Shown here: positions 8,633 through 17,166 of the stretch, one piece after another
Position numbering within the stretch: position 1 is the stretch's first letter
Layout: every line of letters begins with the position of its first letter
Assembly: GCA_964645005.1 (NCBI GenBank)
Contig: CAZXYS010000054.1
Location: 1-21,816, forward strand
Direction of reading: 5' to 3'
Source of the DNA: CAZXYS01 sp964645005
GTDB lineage: Bacteria; Bacteroidota; Ignavibacteria; Kapaibacteriales; UBA2268
Length of the DNA: 21,816 nt
Notes under the pieces: generated by a model
What the model saw: the letters and a program-made list of their open reading frames with translations, nothing else
Databases searched by the model: none
What the model was told of the DNA's origin: nothing
Translations under genes and position numbers: made by a program

Positions 8633-10102
8633 ATGACAGAAGCGATCAATTCTATCAAAAAAGGCGACGCTAATAAAATTCTGAGATGGGTTGTTTTAAT
8701 TCTTGTCAGCATAGTAATTGCGGCAAATTATTACGTTTTCGACGCTATGTCCTCGATAAAAGCCGTTATCCAGGAAAATTTAGGATTTACTAATACGGAA
8801 TACGGAATAATTGTCTCATTTTATTCCTTTCCCAATACCTTCTTCCTTATGGCTGTGCTAGGTGGAATAATTTTGGATAAATGGGGCATCCGCAAGACCG
8901 GCTTTATGTTCGTTACATTTTGTGTGCTGGGAGCACTTCTGACAGCTTACGGCGCGTCGAAAAGCTACCAGGAAAGCGAATTCCTCTACAATTTCATGGG
9001 CTCATTTCTGAAAGATTATACGCCTGAGCTTAAGATGATGTCTCTTGGAAGGCTTCTGTTCGGTCTCGGCGCGGAAGCGAGTATCGTGGTTGTCAATAAA
9101 GTCATGGTAAAATGGTTCAGGGGTAAGGAATTAGCTACGGCTTTTGCAGTGAATATAGCCATAGCAAGAATAGGCACCGCTGCTGCTTTGATATTATCTC
9201 CGGTTTTGATAGGATCCGAGTTTGGGTGGAGCAATGCTTTGTGGATAGCTGCAATTTTGATGGCAATTGGCTTACTATTCTTTATCATCTACATGTTTTT
9301 TGATAAAAAGCAGGACAAATTCGTAAGCGACAATGATTTCAAGGAGCCTGAAGAAGAGTTCGAATGGAAGGATATATTAGGATTATTTAAAAACAGATCA
9401 TATATATATGTAATACTTCTTTGCGTAACATTTTATTCGGGTGTATTCCCATTTTTAGCGTATGCGCCTGATTTGCTATATAACAAGTTCGGTTTGAACC
9501 TGGCTGACAGCGCCTTCATGAAATGGTTCGTGGGTTTATGGGAAGGTGTATTCGGAGGTCTTAACAAAACTCAGGAGTCCTTGATAATTAGCGGTTTTGT
9601 TACATCACTTATTCCCATAGGGACAGTATTTTTTACACCTCTTTTCGGCGCTTATGTTGATAAAAAGGGTAAACGAGCCAGTCTTATGGTCTTAGGCTCA
9701 TTTTTGTTAATTATAGTCCATCTTACCCTAAGCTTAACGCGGATTACACCTTATTTGCCAATGTTTATACTTGGCATAGCCTTCTCGCTGATTCCAGCAG
9801 CAATGTGGCCCGCTGTGGCGTTGATTATCAAAGAAAAAAGTCTGGGAACAGCATACGGTATGATGGCTTCTCTACAGAATCTCGGTTTATGGGCATTCCC
9901 CATTCTTGCCGGGAGAATTTTGGATATAACTAATCCGAATGTCACGGAAGCACTTATAAAAAGCGGCGAGGCGTCTTATGACTATACTTACACTGTCCTG
10001 ATGTTTGCGGCTCTTGGAATTGTGGGCTTATTATTCTCATTCTTACTCATGAAGGAAGACAAAAGTACTCGAAGTTTCGATCTGGAAGCACCCAGCAAAT
10101 AA
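8633..10102 (+). CDS. Major facilitator superfamily transporter, MFSD1-like
   Basis: A 489-residue inner-membrane protein with about 12 hydrophobic segments. MFS motif A appears as GGIILDKWGIRKTG after TM2 and again as GAYVDKKGKRAS after TM8. The block LGRLLFGLGAEAS...KWFRGKELATAF...IARIGTA and the late LGTAYGMMASLQNLGLW...AGRILD are very close in pattern to animal MFSD1, a lysosomal dipeptide exporter. The closest relatives are probably bacterial MFSD1-type carriers and the substrate may be small peptides, but that is inference. A charged loop (KKQDKF...EEEFEWKD) separates the halves. The start ATG has AAGGGG (8623-8628) just upstream. It is not in an obvious operon; an M29 peptidase follows 287 bases downstream on the same strand. 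Confidence 0.85.
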   Translation: MTEAINSIKKGDANKILRWVVLILVSIVIAANYYVFDAMSSIKAVIQENLGFTNTEYGIIVSFYSFPNTFFLMAVLGGIILDKWGIRKTGFMFVTFCVLGALLTAYGASKSYQESEFLYNFMGSFLKDYTPELKMMSLGRLLFGLGAEASIVVVNKVMVKWFRGKELATAFAVNIAIARIGTAAALILSPVLIGSEFGWSNALWIAAILMAIGLLFFIIYMFFDKKQDKFVSDNDFKEPEEEFEWKDILGLFKNRSYIYVILLCVTFYSGVFPFLAYAPDLLYNKFGLNLADSAFMKWFVGLWEGVFGGLNKTQESLIISGFVTSLIPIGTVFFTPLFGAYVDKKGKRASLMVLGSFLLIIVHLTLSLTRITPYLPMFILGIAFSLIPAAMWPAVALIIKEKSLGTAYGMMASLQNLGLWAFPILAGRILDITNPNVTEALIKSGEASYDYTYTVLMFAALGIVGLLFSFLLMKEDKSTRSFDLEAPSK

Positions 10103-10239
10103 AAAAAATAATTTTTATTGATTAATAAATATAAAAATTGTATTTTAATAAATTATCAATAATTAAGATTTTAAATATCTTTCTAAACCTTAAATAGTCC
10201 CTAAAATTTATTATAATTAGTTTTCAAACACATTATTGT

Positions 10240-10278
10240 GTTATCTTAAATTGTATATAAATTACACCTTAAGATAAC
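10240..10278. other. 10-bp perfect inverted repeat upstream of the M29 peptidase gene
   Basis: GTTATCTTAA (10240-10249) and TTAAGATAAC (10269-10278) are exact inverted copies separated by 19 bases, with the right arm ending 111 bases before the peptidase start. It could be an operator for a dimeric regulator or an mRNA hairpin. The rest of the 287-base gap is plain AT-rich sequence. Confidence 0.6.
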
Positions 10279-10389
10279 GTTAGTAATTTATTAATATCTG
10301 AAAAACAACATTTCGGATTGTTCTGGCAATGGAACAGCATTGCATATTCTGTCAATTAACAATTTTTTAATTTACTCCGAGATAAATTT

Positions 10390-11352
10390 ATGGCAGCTAA
10401 AACTAAATTGAAGAAAGCAGTTGAGACAGCATTAACAGACTATATGGCTCTTGATGAAGAAGAAACCCTATTAGTCCTGTCCGATAAATATCAACGTGAT
10501 ATTGGATATGCTTTGTTTTATGCCGGTCAAAACATCTGCGGCGAAGCTTTTTACCTCGAAATGGAGCCGCGCTCCGAACATGGCGAAGAACCTCCCGAAT
10601 TAGTATCTGAAGTTATGAAATCCGTTGATGTGGTGATCTGCCCAACTTCTAAATCTATCACTCACACTGAAGCACGAAGAACTGCATCAAATCTTGGTAT
10701 AAGGGTTGGAACTATGCCCGGAGTTACCGCTGATTCGTTAATACGCTGTATGAGTGCTGATTACAAGAAAATAATTGATGTTACTGAGAATTTCTATAAA
10801 GCCGTAAAAGGCGCCGATTTCATTCAGGTAGAAACCGATCTTGGCACTGATATACATTTCGAGACGAAAGGCAGAAAATTCATTAAAAGCACCGGCGTTA
10901 TGAGAAATATCGGCGAAAGCGGCAATATTCCGTCCGGAGAAGTTTACCTGGCACCTGTTGAGGAAACAGCAAATGGTGTTATCTATTTTGATGCTTCGAT
11001 TGCGGGCATCGGGTTGTTGGACGAACCAATCAAAGTAAATATCAAAAATGGTTATGCCTCCAGAATTTCAGGTACAAAGACCGGCAAGCGTTTCTCTAAA
11101 TTGATGAGCGGTGTAGCTAAGGAAGCACGTCAAATAGCTGAATTTGGCATTGGAACTAATTACAAAGCAACAATCTGCGGCGATGTTCTTGAAGATGAAA
11201 AAGTGCTGGGGACGGCTCATTTTGCTTTTGGTAATAATATTTCAATGGGAGGAAACATTAATGTTCCTCTGCATTTGGATTGCATCTTTCATAAACCTAC
11301 TGTTTTAGTTAACGGAAAAGTCGTTATAAAAAAGGGCGAACTTGTTGTTTAA
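10390..11352 (+). CDS. Aminopeptidase, peptidase family M29 (aminopeptidase T/AmpS-like)
   Basis: A 320-residue cytosolic metallo-aminopeptidase that removes N-terminal residues from peptides, using a cocatalytic metal pair. The expected ligands are all present in order: Glu184 in GNIPSGEVYLAP, Glu251 in EFGIGTN, His277 in LGTAHFAFG, and His295 and Asp297 in PLHLDCIF. The N-terminal half (LLVLSD..., VVICPTSKSITHTEARR) matches the family's Rossmann-like domain. At 320 residues it is shorter than classical AmpS/aminopeptidase T (about 410) but within the range of bacterial M29 members. The ribosome site is weak (CGAG around 10379). It is monocistronic, closed by a terminator at 11438. Confidence 0.9.
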   Translation: MAAKTKLKKAVETALTDYMALDEEETLLVLSDKYQRDIGYALFYAGQNICGEAFYLEMEPRSEHGEEPPELVSEVMKSVDVVICPTSKSITHTEARRTASNLGIRVGTMPGVTADSLIRCMSADYKKIIDVTENFYKAVKGADFIQVETDLGTDIHFETKGRKFIKSTGVMRNIGESGNIPSGEVYLAPVEETANGVIYFDASIAGIGLLDEPIKVNIKNGYASRISGTKTGKRFSKLMSGVAKEARQIAEFGIGTNYKATICGDVLEDEKVLGTAHFAFGNNISMGGNINVPLHLDCIFHKPTVLVNGKVVIKKGELVV

Positions 11353-11437
11353 TTAAGTCAAGCGAATAATATTACAGCGAATTTAAATAATATGTTATGA
11401 TAGATAATCTCCAATTTAGCTTAAAGAAATAATTTTG

Positions 11438-11475
11438 TCCGGTAAAATGCAGCATGATTTTTACCGGATTTTTTT
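11438..11475 (+). terminator. Rho-independent terminator after the M29 peptidase
   Basis: A perfect 10-bp stem, TCCGGTAAAA (11438-11447) with TTTTACCGGA (11459-11468), an 11-base loop and seven T residues (11469-11475). It lies 86 bases after the stop codon. Confidence 0.9.
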
Positions 11476-11597
11476 ATAGGATTGGTTTTCAGTATTAAAC
11501 AACTCTGTGGAATTTTTCGTCTTTGATTACAGAATTTTTTTATTGAAATATTAATTCGAACTTATTTAATAAATTGATTTCAGGCGAAAAAAATAGA

Positions 11598-12890
11598 ATG
11601 TATAGGTATAAATTGATTAGATTATTATCAGCAATATTGTTAGCTCTATTCTTGATCGCATCCTGCGATACTGACAGCAGCGACGGCGTAGAGAATATTA
11701 GTGTAAAAGACACTCTTTCGATAGAGCAGTTGGACTCTATGCGTCAAGCTGAAACCATTGCCAAGCATGATACTTTTCCGAAGATAAATTACAAGAGAGT
11801 TTATATAACAGGCTGGAAACATGTTAAAGAAATCAAAGAGAAATATTCCAGCAAAACGGATAAAAACAATAAATACAAAGTCCTTAAAACATTAAACCGC
11901 AAGGAAATGCGCTTTTTCGACAGGGGGGATACCATCGTCGTACCTGATACAATCGCAGATGACATGCTTTACTACTCAATTTTCCCTCAATACTATTGGG
12001 AAGCAAGAAAAATTCCAAAACTGATCATGGTTTCCAACGCTTATCAAGCGTATGCCTGCTATGAATACGGCAAGCAGGTACGTTTTGCAGCTTCCAACAC
12101 AGGCAAGGAAAGAACCCCGACCTATCCCGGCAGGTATGCCCTATCCTGGAAAGAACGAGAACACCTTTCCTCGCTGGATAGCAACTGGGTAATGCCCTAC
12201 ACCTGGAATTTTCATGCTTACGCCGGAAGCGCTTTTCATCAATTTGTCATGCCTGGTCGACCGGTGTCACATTCTTGCTGCCGCCAGTTTATGGATGATG
12301 CCAGATGGCTTTACTACTGGGGTGAAGGCGACAAGTATGATTCAAACGGAAGACGAATAGACTATTCCGGCACTCCGGTAATCATTACCGATATTTTTAA
12401 TTTTGATCGCAAACGATTCGGTCCCTGGCTCGATCTTAAATCAAATAAAGACACTATTCTCGAACTTCCCGAAAAACCAATGGAAATCGAAATGGCACTC
12501 ATTCCATGGTGTCAGATTCCGGGCGGTTCAAAATTATCAATCCCGAACCGTGAAAGATATATCCATGCTGAAGATACTCTGCGTGCCCGTGGTATAATCG
12601 ATAAGGACGTAAGGTTGATACATACAAAAAACTACAATGAAGAAAGAAGAAAGAAAGAAAAATTAGCCAAGAAAAAAGAAGAAGAAAGAAAACAAAAGGA
12701 ACTCGAAGAAAAGCTCAGAAAATATCTTGAAGACTATGATTTCAAAAAAGAAACTAATATTAACAGCCGTAAAATCAGAGAAGAAAACAATGAATCCGGC
12801 TCAAATTCCGGGGAAAAACCTGATAATTCTAAAGAAAATATGAACAACGAAAAATCCGTCAAAGAAGAATCTAAAAAAGTACCTGAATAA
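11598..12890 (+). CDS. Lipoprotein L,D-transpeptidase (YkuD-type catalytic domain)
   Basis: From the ATG at 11598 the protein has 430 residues. It starts with a lipoprotein signal peptide: basic residues, a hydrophobic core and lipobox IASC, with Cys23 as the lipidated residue. An in-frame TTG at 11574 would only add eight residues. The catalytic domain spans about 130-265. It opens with the KLIMVSNAYQAYACYEYG strand, then ASNTGKERTPTYPGRYAL, a His-bearing segment (FHAYAG/AFHQF) and SHSCCR at 224-229, where Cys227 and His225 align with the catalytic Cys/His of the canonical SHGC[IV]R. The Gly of that motif is Ser here. The enzyme would form 3-3 peptidoglycan cross-links or attach proteins to peptidoglycan from the periplasmic face of a membrane. 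The C-terminal 100 residues are highly charged, first a KKE-rich coiled coil, then a disordered tail. A permease gene follows after 13 bases. Confidence 0.82.
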   Translation: MYRYKLIRLLSAILLALFLIASCDTDSSDGVENISVKDTLSIEQLDSMRQAETIAKHDTFPKINYKRVYITGWKHVKEIKEKYSSKTDKNNKYKVLKTLNRKEMRFFDRGDTIVVPDTIADDMLYYSIFPQYYWEARKIPKLIMVSNAYQAYACYEYGKQVRFAASNTGKERTPTYPGRYALSWKEREHLSSLDSNWVMPYTWNFHAYAGSAFHQFVMPGRPVSHSCCRQFMDDARWLYYWGEGDKYDSNGRRIDYSGTPVIITDIFNFDRKRFGPWLDLKSNKDTILELPEKPMEIEMALIPWCQIPGGSKLSIPNRERYIHAEDTLRARGIIDKDVRLIHTKNYNEERRKKEKLAKKKEEERKQKELEEKLRKYLEDYDFKKETNINSRKIREENNESGSNSGEKPDNSKENMNNEKSVKEESKKVPE

Positions 12891-12903
12891 AGACGGAGCA
12901 TAA

Positions 12904-13821
12904 TTGAAAGCCTGGAAAGCGGAATTATTCCTACTATTGGTAACTTTCATATGGGGAGGCACCTTTCTGTTCACTAAAATCGGAATAAATGACTGCCCCC
13001 CGTCGTTGTATGTCATTTTACGTTTCTCTATTGCATTTACAATTTCATTCATCCTTTTTGGTAAAAACCTTTTGCAGGTAAATAAAAAGGTATTTATTCA
13101 AGGCATAATTCTTGGCTTATTCTTTGGCGGTGGCTTTGTATTCCAGACTTACGGATTGAAATATACCGAGATCACTAAATCCGCATTTATTACAGGCTTG
13201 GCAGTAGTTCTAACGCCTTTTGTTTACTGGTTTGTCGAACGTAAAACTGTCAAAATCTGGTCTAGAATAGGTGTTTTTGTTGCTGCAATAGGCTTGTGGC
13301 TTTTTACGCGCCCGGACTTTGGCGAAGTGAATTTCGGCGATTTCCTCACATTATGTTCGACTATCTTCTGGGCGCTTTATATCACATACATGGACGTTTT
13401 CACCCGCGGCACCAATTCATTTAAGCTAACATCTCAATTGGTAATGCTTCAATTTACAGGCGCGATGCCAGTTTTTCTGGCTATGTTCTTTATATTTGAC
13501 TTTAATGGATTTTATTTCAATTTATCCGGTAATTTGCTGCTATCACTTGCTTATAACAGCATAATGGCTTCATTTTTACTCACTTTCATCCACACAAATT
13601 TCCAAAAATATACCAATCCCGTCAAAGCTGCTTTAATATTCTCTCTGGAGCCGATATTAGCCAGCTTTTTCGCAATAATTTTCATGGGCGAAATTCTCAC
13701 CGGCAGGGAATATCTTGGTGCATTGGTCTTGTTTATGGGTGTTCTTACTTCCGAGGCAGGCAGCTTCATCACAGATTATTTAAATAAGCTTCGCAATAAA
13801 AGTACAGCAAAGATAAAATGA
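12904..13821 (+). CDS. EamA-family (drug/metabolite superfamily) permease
   Basis: A 305-residue inner-membrane protein of ten hydrophobic segments forming two EamA repeats, about residues 6-138 and 148-288. Hallmarks are TFIWGGTFLFTKIG near the start, LKYTEITKSAFITGLAVVLTP in the first repeat, and ALIFSLEPILASFFAIIFMGE in the second. Members export metabolites or amino acids; the substrate cannot be told. The best start is TTG at 12904 with GGAG (12895-12898) five bases upstream; no good ATG lies near. It follows the L,D-transpeptidase gene by 13 bases, so the two are probably co-transcribed. It converges with the next gene, leaving only 18 bases between stop codons. Confidence 0.88.
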   Translation: MKAWKAELFLLLVTFIWGGTFLFTKIGINDCPPSLYVILRFSIAFTISFILFGKNLLQVNKKVFIQGIILGLFFGGGFVFQTYGLKYTEITKSAFITGLAVVLTPFVYWFVERKTVKIWSRIGVFVAAIGLWLFTRPDFGEVNFGDFLTLCSTIFWALYITYMDVFTRGTNSFKLTSQLVMLQFTGAMPVFLAMFFIFDFNGFYFNLSGNLLLSLAYNSIMASFLLTFIHTNFQKYTNPVKAALIFSLEPILASFFAIIFMGEILTGREYLGALVLFMGVLTSEAGSFITDYLNKLRNKSTAKIK

Positions 13822-13839
13822 GCTTTCGGTTTTTTATAT

Positions 13840-14927
13840 CTAATGAACAATCATAAGAGGTTTATGGAAAATATTAAATTTAGTTCTGATCAATAAAATG
13901 TAGAATCCCGAAGAAATATCCTGAGTGGATAATTTTATCTTGGATACATTGGAATTTTTATTCGTAATTATTTTATCCCATGAAAGTTGTTGCCGTTTCC
14001 CGTGAATATCGCATAGCATTAATTTTAAATCATTTTCATCAATATTTTCAATTATTATCTCGGCTGCATCTTCAACAGGATTAGGATAAATATTAACATA
14101 TTCAGGCTCTATCCTTTCTACCCTTCTGAAATCCCCAAAGCAAACCCCCTCAATCAATAAATTACCATCAACAGTTTTGGGGATAACATCATCATTATTC
14201 GTCCATTTAAATTCGGTTATTTTTAGCGGATTTTCATCTTTTGCTCCTAAAAGCACCATACCTGAGAGTTTCGCTATTATCTTTTCTTTGGGACTTATTT
14301 CAACAGAGTCACCAGTTATCCTGATCACCCTTTTATAATTAATAATACTTCCAATAGGCTGCTTATCCGGTTCATACGCTGAAGCATCGAACCTTATCTC
14401 AGCTTCGAAATCCAGCACCAGCGTAGTATCATAATCAAATCTTGCTTTCAGCGGTATCACAAAGTTGGGATTGCCTGGAATCGATGAAGTATCAGGCAGA
14501 GTTGTTATTGTAAAGATCTCCAGTTTTGCTATACCGAACACCGGCATTTTTATTATCGTATCACACGGTTCGCTTATACTTACTATGATTGTATCAGCAA
14601 ATTCACCATTAATATCAGGGCTGAAAGTACATTTAATATTTAGAATATCATCTTTTTTAATCTCAACGGGAGAACTGGGGGTGGGATCTACACTATGTTT
14701 ATCGCCTTTCATCATTTCAACCGATTTAACAACTACATCATCGCCATTATTAGTTAGTTCAATGTTCAAATCCTTGCTGGTATTATTCAAAATAATATCA
14801 TAGTCAAGGTTTTTCATACCGCTGATATCTATGTCATAATATCGAGTGTTTCGGTGTTTTCCTGGGAAAAGCAATACATAGAAAATAAAAGAAATAAGAC
14901 GACTATTTTGATTATTTTCCAGTTCAT
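13840..14927 (-). pseudogene. T9SS-sorted secreted protein, signal peptide separated by a frameshift
   Basis: The long frame (13840 to about 14874) encodes an ASH/DUF1573-like Ig domain (LNIELTNNG...), a cohesin-like beta domain (RFDYDTTLVLDFEAEIRFD) and a T9SS type A sorting domain over the last 85 residues, starting VNIYPNPVED. It has no signal peptide and only a TTG start. Directly upstream in another frame, an ATG at 14927 begins MNWKIIKIVVLFLLFSMYCF followed by SQE, a clear signal peptide with a typical cleavage site. That frame ends at TAG (14831-14829) inside the body of the long frame. A single missing base between about 14864 and 14829 would restore one continuous protein. No canonical -1 slippery heptamer is seen, so a real mutation or a base-calling error near AAAA or TTTT is more likely than programmed frameshifting. 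Confidence 0.75.
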
Positions 14928-15118
14928 AAGAATCCCCGGCTTTGTAAATTAACTATTAATCATTATAAGAAAATTTTTGTTTGTAATCAAGTTTTTAATC
15001 TAATTAACACATAAACTACTAAAAAGTAACAATTAATTTACACACATCCGTTAATAATTTGAAAATAATTCTATTAAATGTAAATTATCATAATACTTAA
15101 TTTAATTGGAAGAATAAT

Positions 15119-15379
15119 ATGTTAATAAATTATAAAAAGAAGAAGCAGTTGAAGACTCTGCCCGATTATAGATTTCTGGGCTGTCCATTGACAAAAAATA
15201 ATACGCCATGGTGCTTTGCGCTTTGTGAACCGGATAATGAAGGTATCGGCGAATGCGGACGCACAGCGCCACATTCGATGAAAAGCAGGATTCAGAAAGG
15301 GATAGATGATTACAAAATGAGCAAAGAGTTTAAATCTCAATTTACAAAAGAATTGAACGTAATCAGCGAAAACAACTAA
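15119..15379 (+). CDS. Small four-cysteine protein, 86 aa, possible metal binder
   Basis: The family is not named with certainty. The protein is basic at the N-terminus and carries four cysteines, Cys22, Cys32, Cys36 and Cys46, spaced C-x9-C-x3-C-x9-C within a Gly/Pro/Asn-rich segment (LGCPLTKNNTPWCFALCEPD, then GIGECGR). Such symmetric spacing suggests a zinc or iron-sulphur site. There is no signal peptide, so it is probably cytoplasmic. A GGAAG site (15108-15112) six bases upstream supports the ATG. It is followed after 35 bases by a rubrerythrin-like gene on the same strand, suggesting a joint role in iron or peroxide handling; this is inference from context. Confidence 0.75.
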   Translation: MLINYKKKKQLKTLPDYRFLGCPLTKNNTPWCFALCEPDNEGIGECGRTAPHSMKSRIQKGIDDYKMSKEFKSQFTKELNVISENN

Positions 15380-15414
15380 TAATCATAAATTTAAAATCAA
15401 ATTAAGGTGCGAAA

Positions 15415-15900
15415 ATGGAAAAGATGACCGTCCGCGGCGCTCTTGAGATTGCTGTTAAAACCGAACAACTCGGCGACAAATTCTATACCGAACTGGCAAA
15501 CCGCTATAGCGGCAACCCCAAATTGCAGGAAATGTTCGAATTCCTCGCAAAGGACGAAACCGAACATGAAAAGCAGTTCAAAGCTCTGCTCGAAAATTAC
15601 AAAGATGATGACACACCACTTAGTCAGGAAGACACAGAATACTTACAGGCTGTTGATCTGTCTAAATTCTTCAAATATATGGAAGATCTAGGCGAAGATC
15701 TAACACCTAAGGATGTCCTGAAATTAGCTTACAGAGTAGAGAAGGAAGCTGTTCTTTTCTTCTCTGGGATAAGAGATGCTATAGGCGGCAATCCTGAACT
15801 GGAAGCTATCATCAAAATGGAAAAACAACACATGAGCAAGGTTATGAAGTATTTGGTCGAGGATAGTAAATTCCGGGGAATTGAGGATGAATGGGTTTAG
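15415..15900 (+). CDS. Rubrerythrin-like ferritin-family diiron protein
   Basis: A 161-residue four-helix-bundle protein. Two half-sites of a diiron centre are visible: Glu17 in helix 1 with E48-x-x-H51 in helix 2, and a Glu in VEKEAVLFF (109/111) in helix 3 with E136-x-x-H139 in helix 4. This is the rubrerythrin/ferritin-like pattern. The C-terminal rubredoxin domain of classical rubrerythrins is absent, so it would need an outside electron donor for peroxidase activity. Family members detoxify peroxide or store/oxidise iron in the cytoplasm. AAGGTG (15404-15409) precedes the ATG. It forms a probable operon with the four-cysteine protein and is followed by a weak terminator. Confidence 0.88.
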   Translation: MEKMTVRGALEIAVKTEQLGDKFYTELANRYSGNPKLQEMFEFLAKDETEHEKQFKALLENYKDDDTPLSQEDTEYLQAVDLSKFFKYMEDLGEDLTPKDVLKLAYRVEKEAVLFFSGIRDAIGGNPELEAIIKMEKQHMSKVMKYLVEDSKFRGIEDEWV

Positions 15901-15907
15901 TTTTATT

Positions 15908-15934
15908 CTTAAACTATATTTAAGTGTTTTTTTT
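15908..15934 (+). terminator. Probable AT-rich terminator after the rubrerythrin-like gene
   Basis: CTTAAA (15908-15913) pairs with TTTAAG (15919-15924) across a 5-base loop, followed by TG and eight T residues (15927-15934). The stem is short and AT-rich, but it lies eight bases after the stop codon, in the right place. Confidence 0.5.
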
Positions 15935-16130
15935 ATCTTAAAAGATTTGATTTAAACAAATAAATTAGTAACTTGTAGTTAACAATCTACTTAAGTGTTT
16001 AGTTATTAGGAAGGTTGAACAGTGCATCAGTATGTAAGTTGCAATTTTTAATTTCAACCATGGGAAACATAATCTCATAAGATGCGTAAAAAACTTTATA
16101 AGCATTACTAAAAATATATTTAAATATACG

Positions 16131-16835
16131 ATGCAATTACCCAAACAAATAAGTCCATGTCCAATAAAAGATGCAATTCTGGAAATACGTTTTACTTCCC
16201 AAATTCATCCAAATGCTGTTTTTGGAGTAATTTATCATAAATTGCAATCTGAATTAAGCAAAGTAGAGAACTTGCCTATTCTTCAGTTACCGGAAGATAT
16301 CAGATCAAAAGATCCGAATTTGCATTTTAAACCTTATTACAGAATGTCAGGTAATGGGTATATAGTTCAAATTGGACCTGATGTCATTTCTATTAATTCT
16401 TATCCCGAATATTTAGGCTGGGAGAAATATTCAAAAATTATATTTCATATTCTTGAAAACATTGAGGAATTGGGTATAGTTGAAAGTATTCTTAGAGTAG
16501 GTATTCGATATATTAACTTTTTTTCGGAGGATATCTTTAATCATATCAATTTAAATATAAATTTTGGGAATGAGATTTTAGATAATAAGAATACAGTTGT
16601 TAGAACAGATATTGAAGATGAAGAGTTCATAAGTACTTTACAGATAACCAATAATGCTAATATCAACAATACGTCCGGCTCAATAATTGATATTGATACT
16701 TTTAAGGAAACTGAATTGTCAGAATTTTTTAAAATAAAAGAAGAATTAATAAATAAGGCACATTTAACGGAAAAATATTTGTTTTTTAAACTATTAAAAG
16801 AAGATTATATTAAAGCATTAAATCCGGTTTATTAA
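16131..16835 (+). CDS. TIGR04255-like family protein
   Basis: A 234-residue protein whose N-terminus (SPCPIKDAILEIRF, then Y-H-K-L) matches the opening I associate with TIGR04255, a sporadically distributed family of unknown function, usually 230-270 residues. The middle has alternating strands (YIVQIGPDVISINSY) and a helix with the RVGIRYINFF strand that is also typical. No signal peptide, membrane span or catalytic motif is visible. No Shine-Dalgarno sequence precedes the ATG. The gene is distinctly more AT-rich than the chaperone and metabolic genes around it. It heads a three-gene cluster, with 16 bases to the next gene. The patchy distribution and composition suggest horizontal acquisition; a link to defence or toxin-antitoxin function is only a hypothesis. 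Confidence 0.65.
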   Translation: MQLPKQISPCPIKDAILEIRFTSQIHPNAVFGVIYHKLQSELSKVENLPILQLPEDIRSKDPNLHFKPYYRMSGNGYIVQIGPDVISINSYPEYLGWEKYSKIIFHILENIEELGIVESILRVGIRYINFFSEDIFNHINLNINFGNEILDNKNTVVRTDIEDEEFISTLQITNNANINNTSGSIIDIDTFKETELSEFFKIKEELINKAHLTEKYLFFKLLKEDYIKALNPVY

Positions 16836-16851
16836 TTATAAGGCTACTAAT

Positions 16852-17166
16852 ATGAGTACCAATACAAATAGTACTATAAAAAATATGATAGTTTTCATAT
16901 CATTAAGTTCAAGTGTTTTAGCATTACCTTATGATTTCACAGAAAATTCTGTTTCTGAGATAAGTCATATCAATGACTCACAAACAGCTATAGAAAATTG
17001 GCAAGCAAATGCGTTTAATCATTCTTCTGATTATATCATAGATGCTGGGGATTCTGAAAAAATACGTATTATCATAGATTTCTCTAAGAAGATATTGCGG
17101 AATTCAAAAGATATGGATAGTGAGTTTATTGACATAGTAAATGAGAACTTTTGGGATTTAATATGA
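16852..17166 (+). CDS. Hypothetical protein, 104 aa, middle gene of the TIGR04255 cassette
   Basis: I do not recognise this protein. It is acidic and rich in Ser, Asn and Ile. Residues 10-25 (NMIVFISLSSSVLALP) are hydrophobic and could be a signal-like or membrane segment, but the lack of basic residues before it and the polar remainder make this uncertain. The C-terminal half looks helical (EKIRIIIDFSKKILRN, then DSEFIDIVNENFWDLI). The start is supported by AAGG (16840-16843) eight bases upstream. Its stop codon overlaps the ATG of the next gene in an ATGA, so the two are translationally coupled. This makes it likely to be a true gene despite its length. Confidence 0.65.
   Translation: MSTNTNSTIKNMIVFISLSSSVLALPYDFTENSVSEISHINDSQTAIENWQANAFNHSSDYIIDAGDSEKIRIIIDFSKKILRNSKDMDSEFIDIVNENFWDLI

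Noticed and set aside
10104..10125. AT-only stem (AATAAAAA/TTTTTATT) after the MFS gene as a terminator
   Set aside because: A pure AT stem of 8 bp in AT-rich DNA with no clear T-run is not distinguishable from chance.
14829..14870. Programmed -1 frameshift joining signal peptide and body of the T9SS cargo gene
   Set aside because: No X-XXY-YYZ slippery heptamer is present in the overlap, and I saw no downstream stimulatory structure; a simple indel is the plainer explanation.
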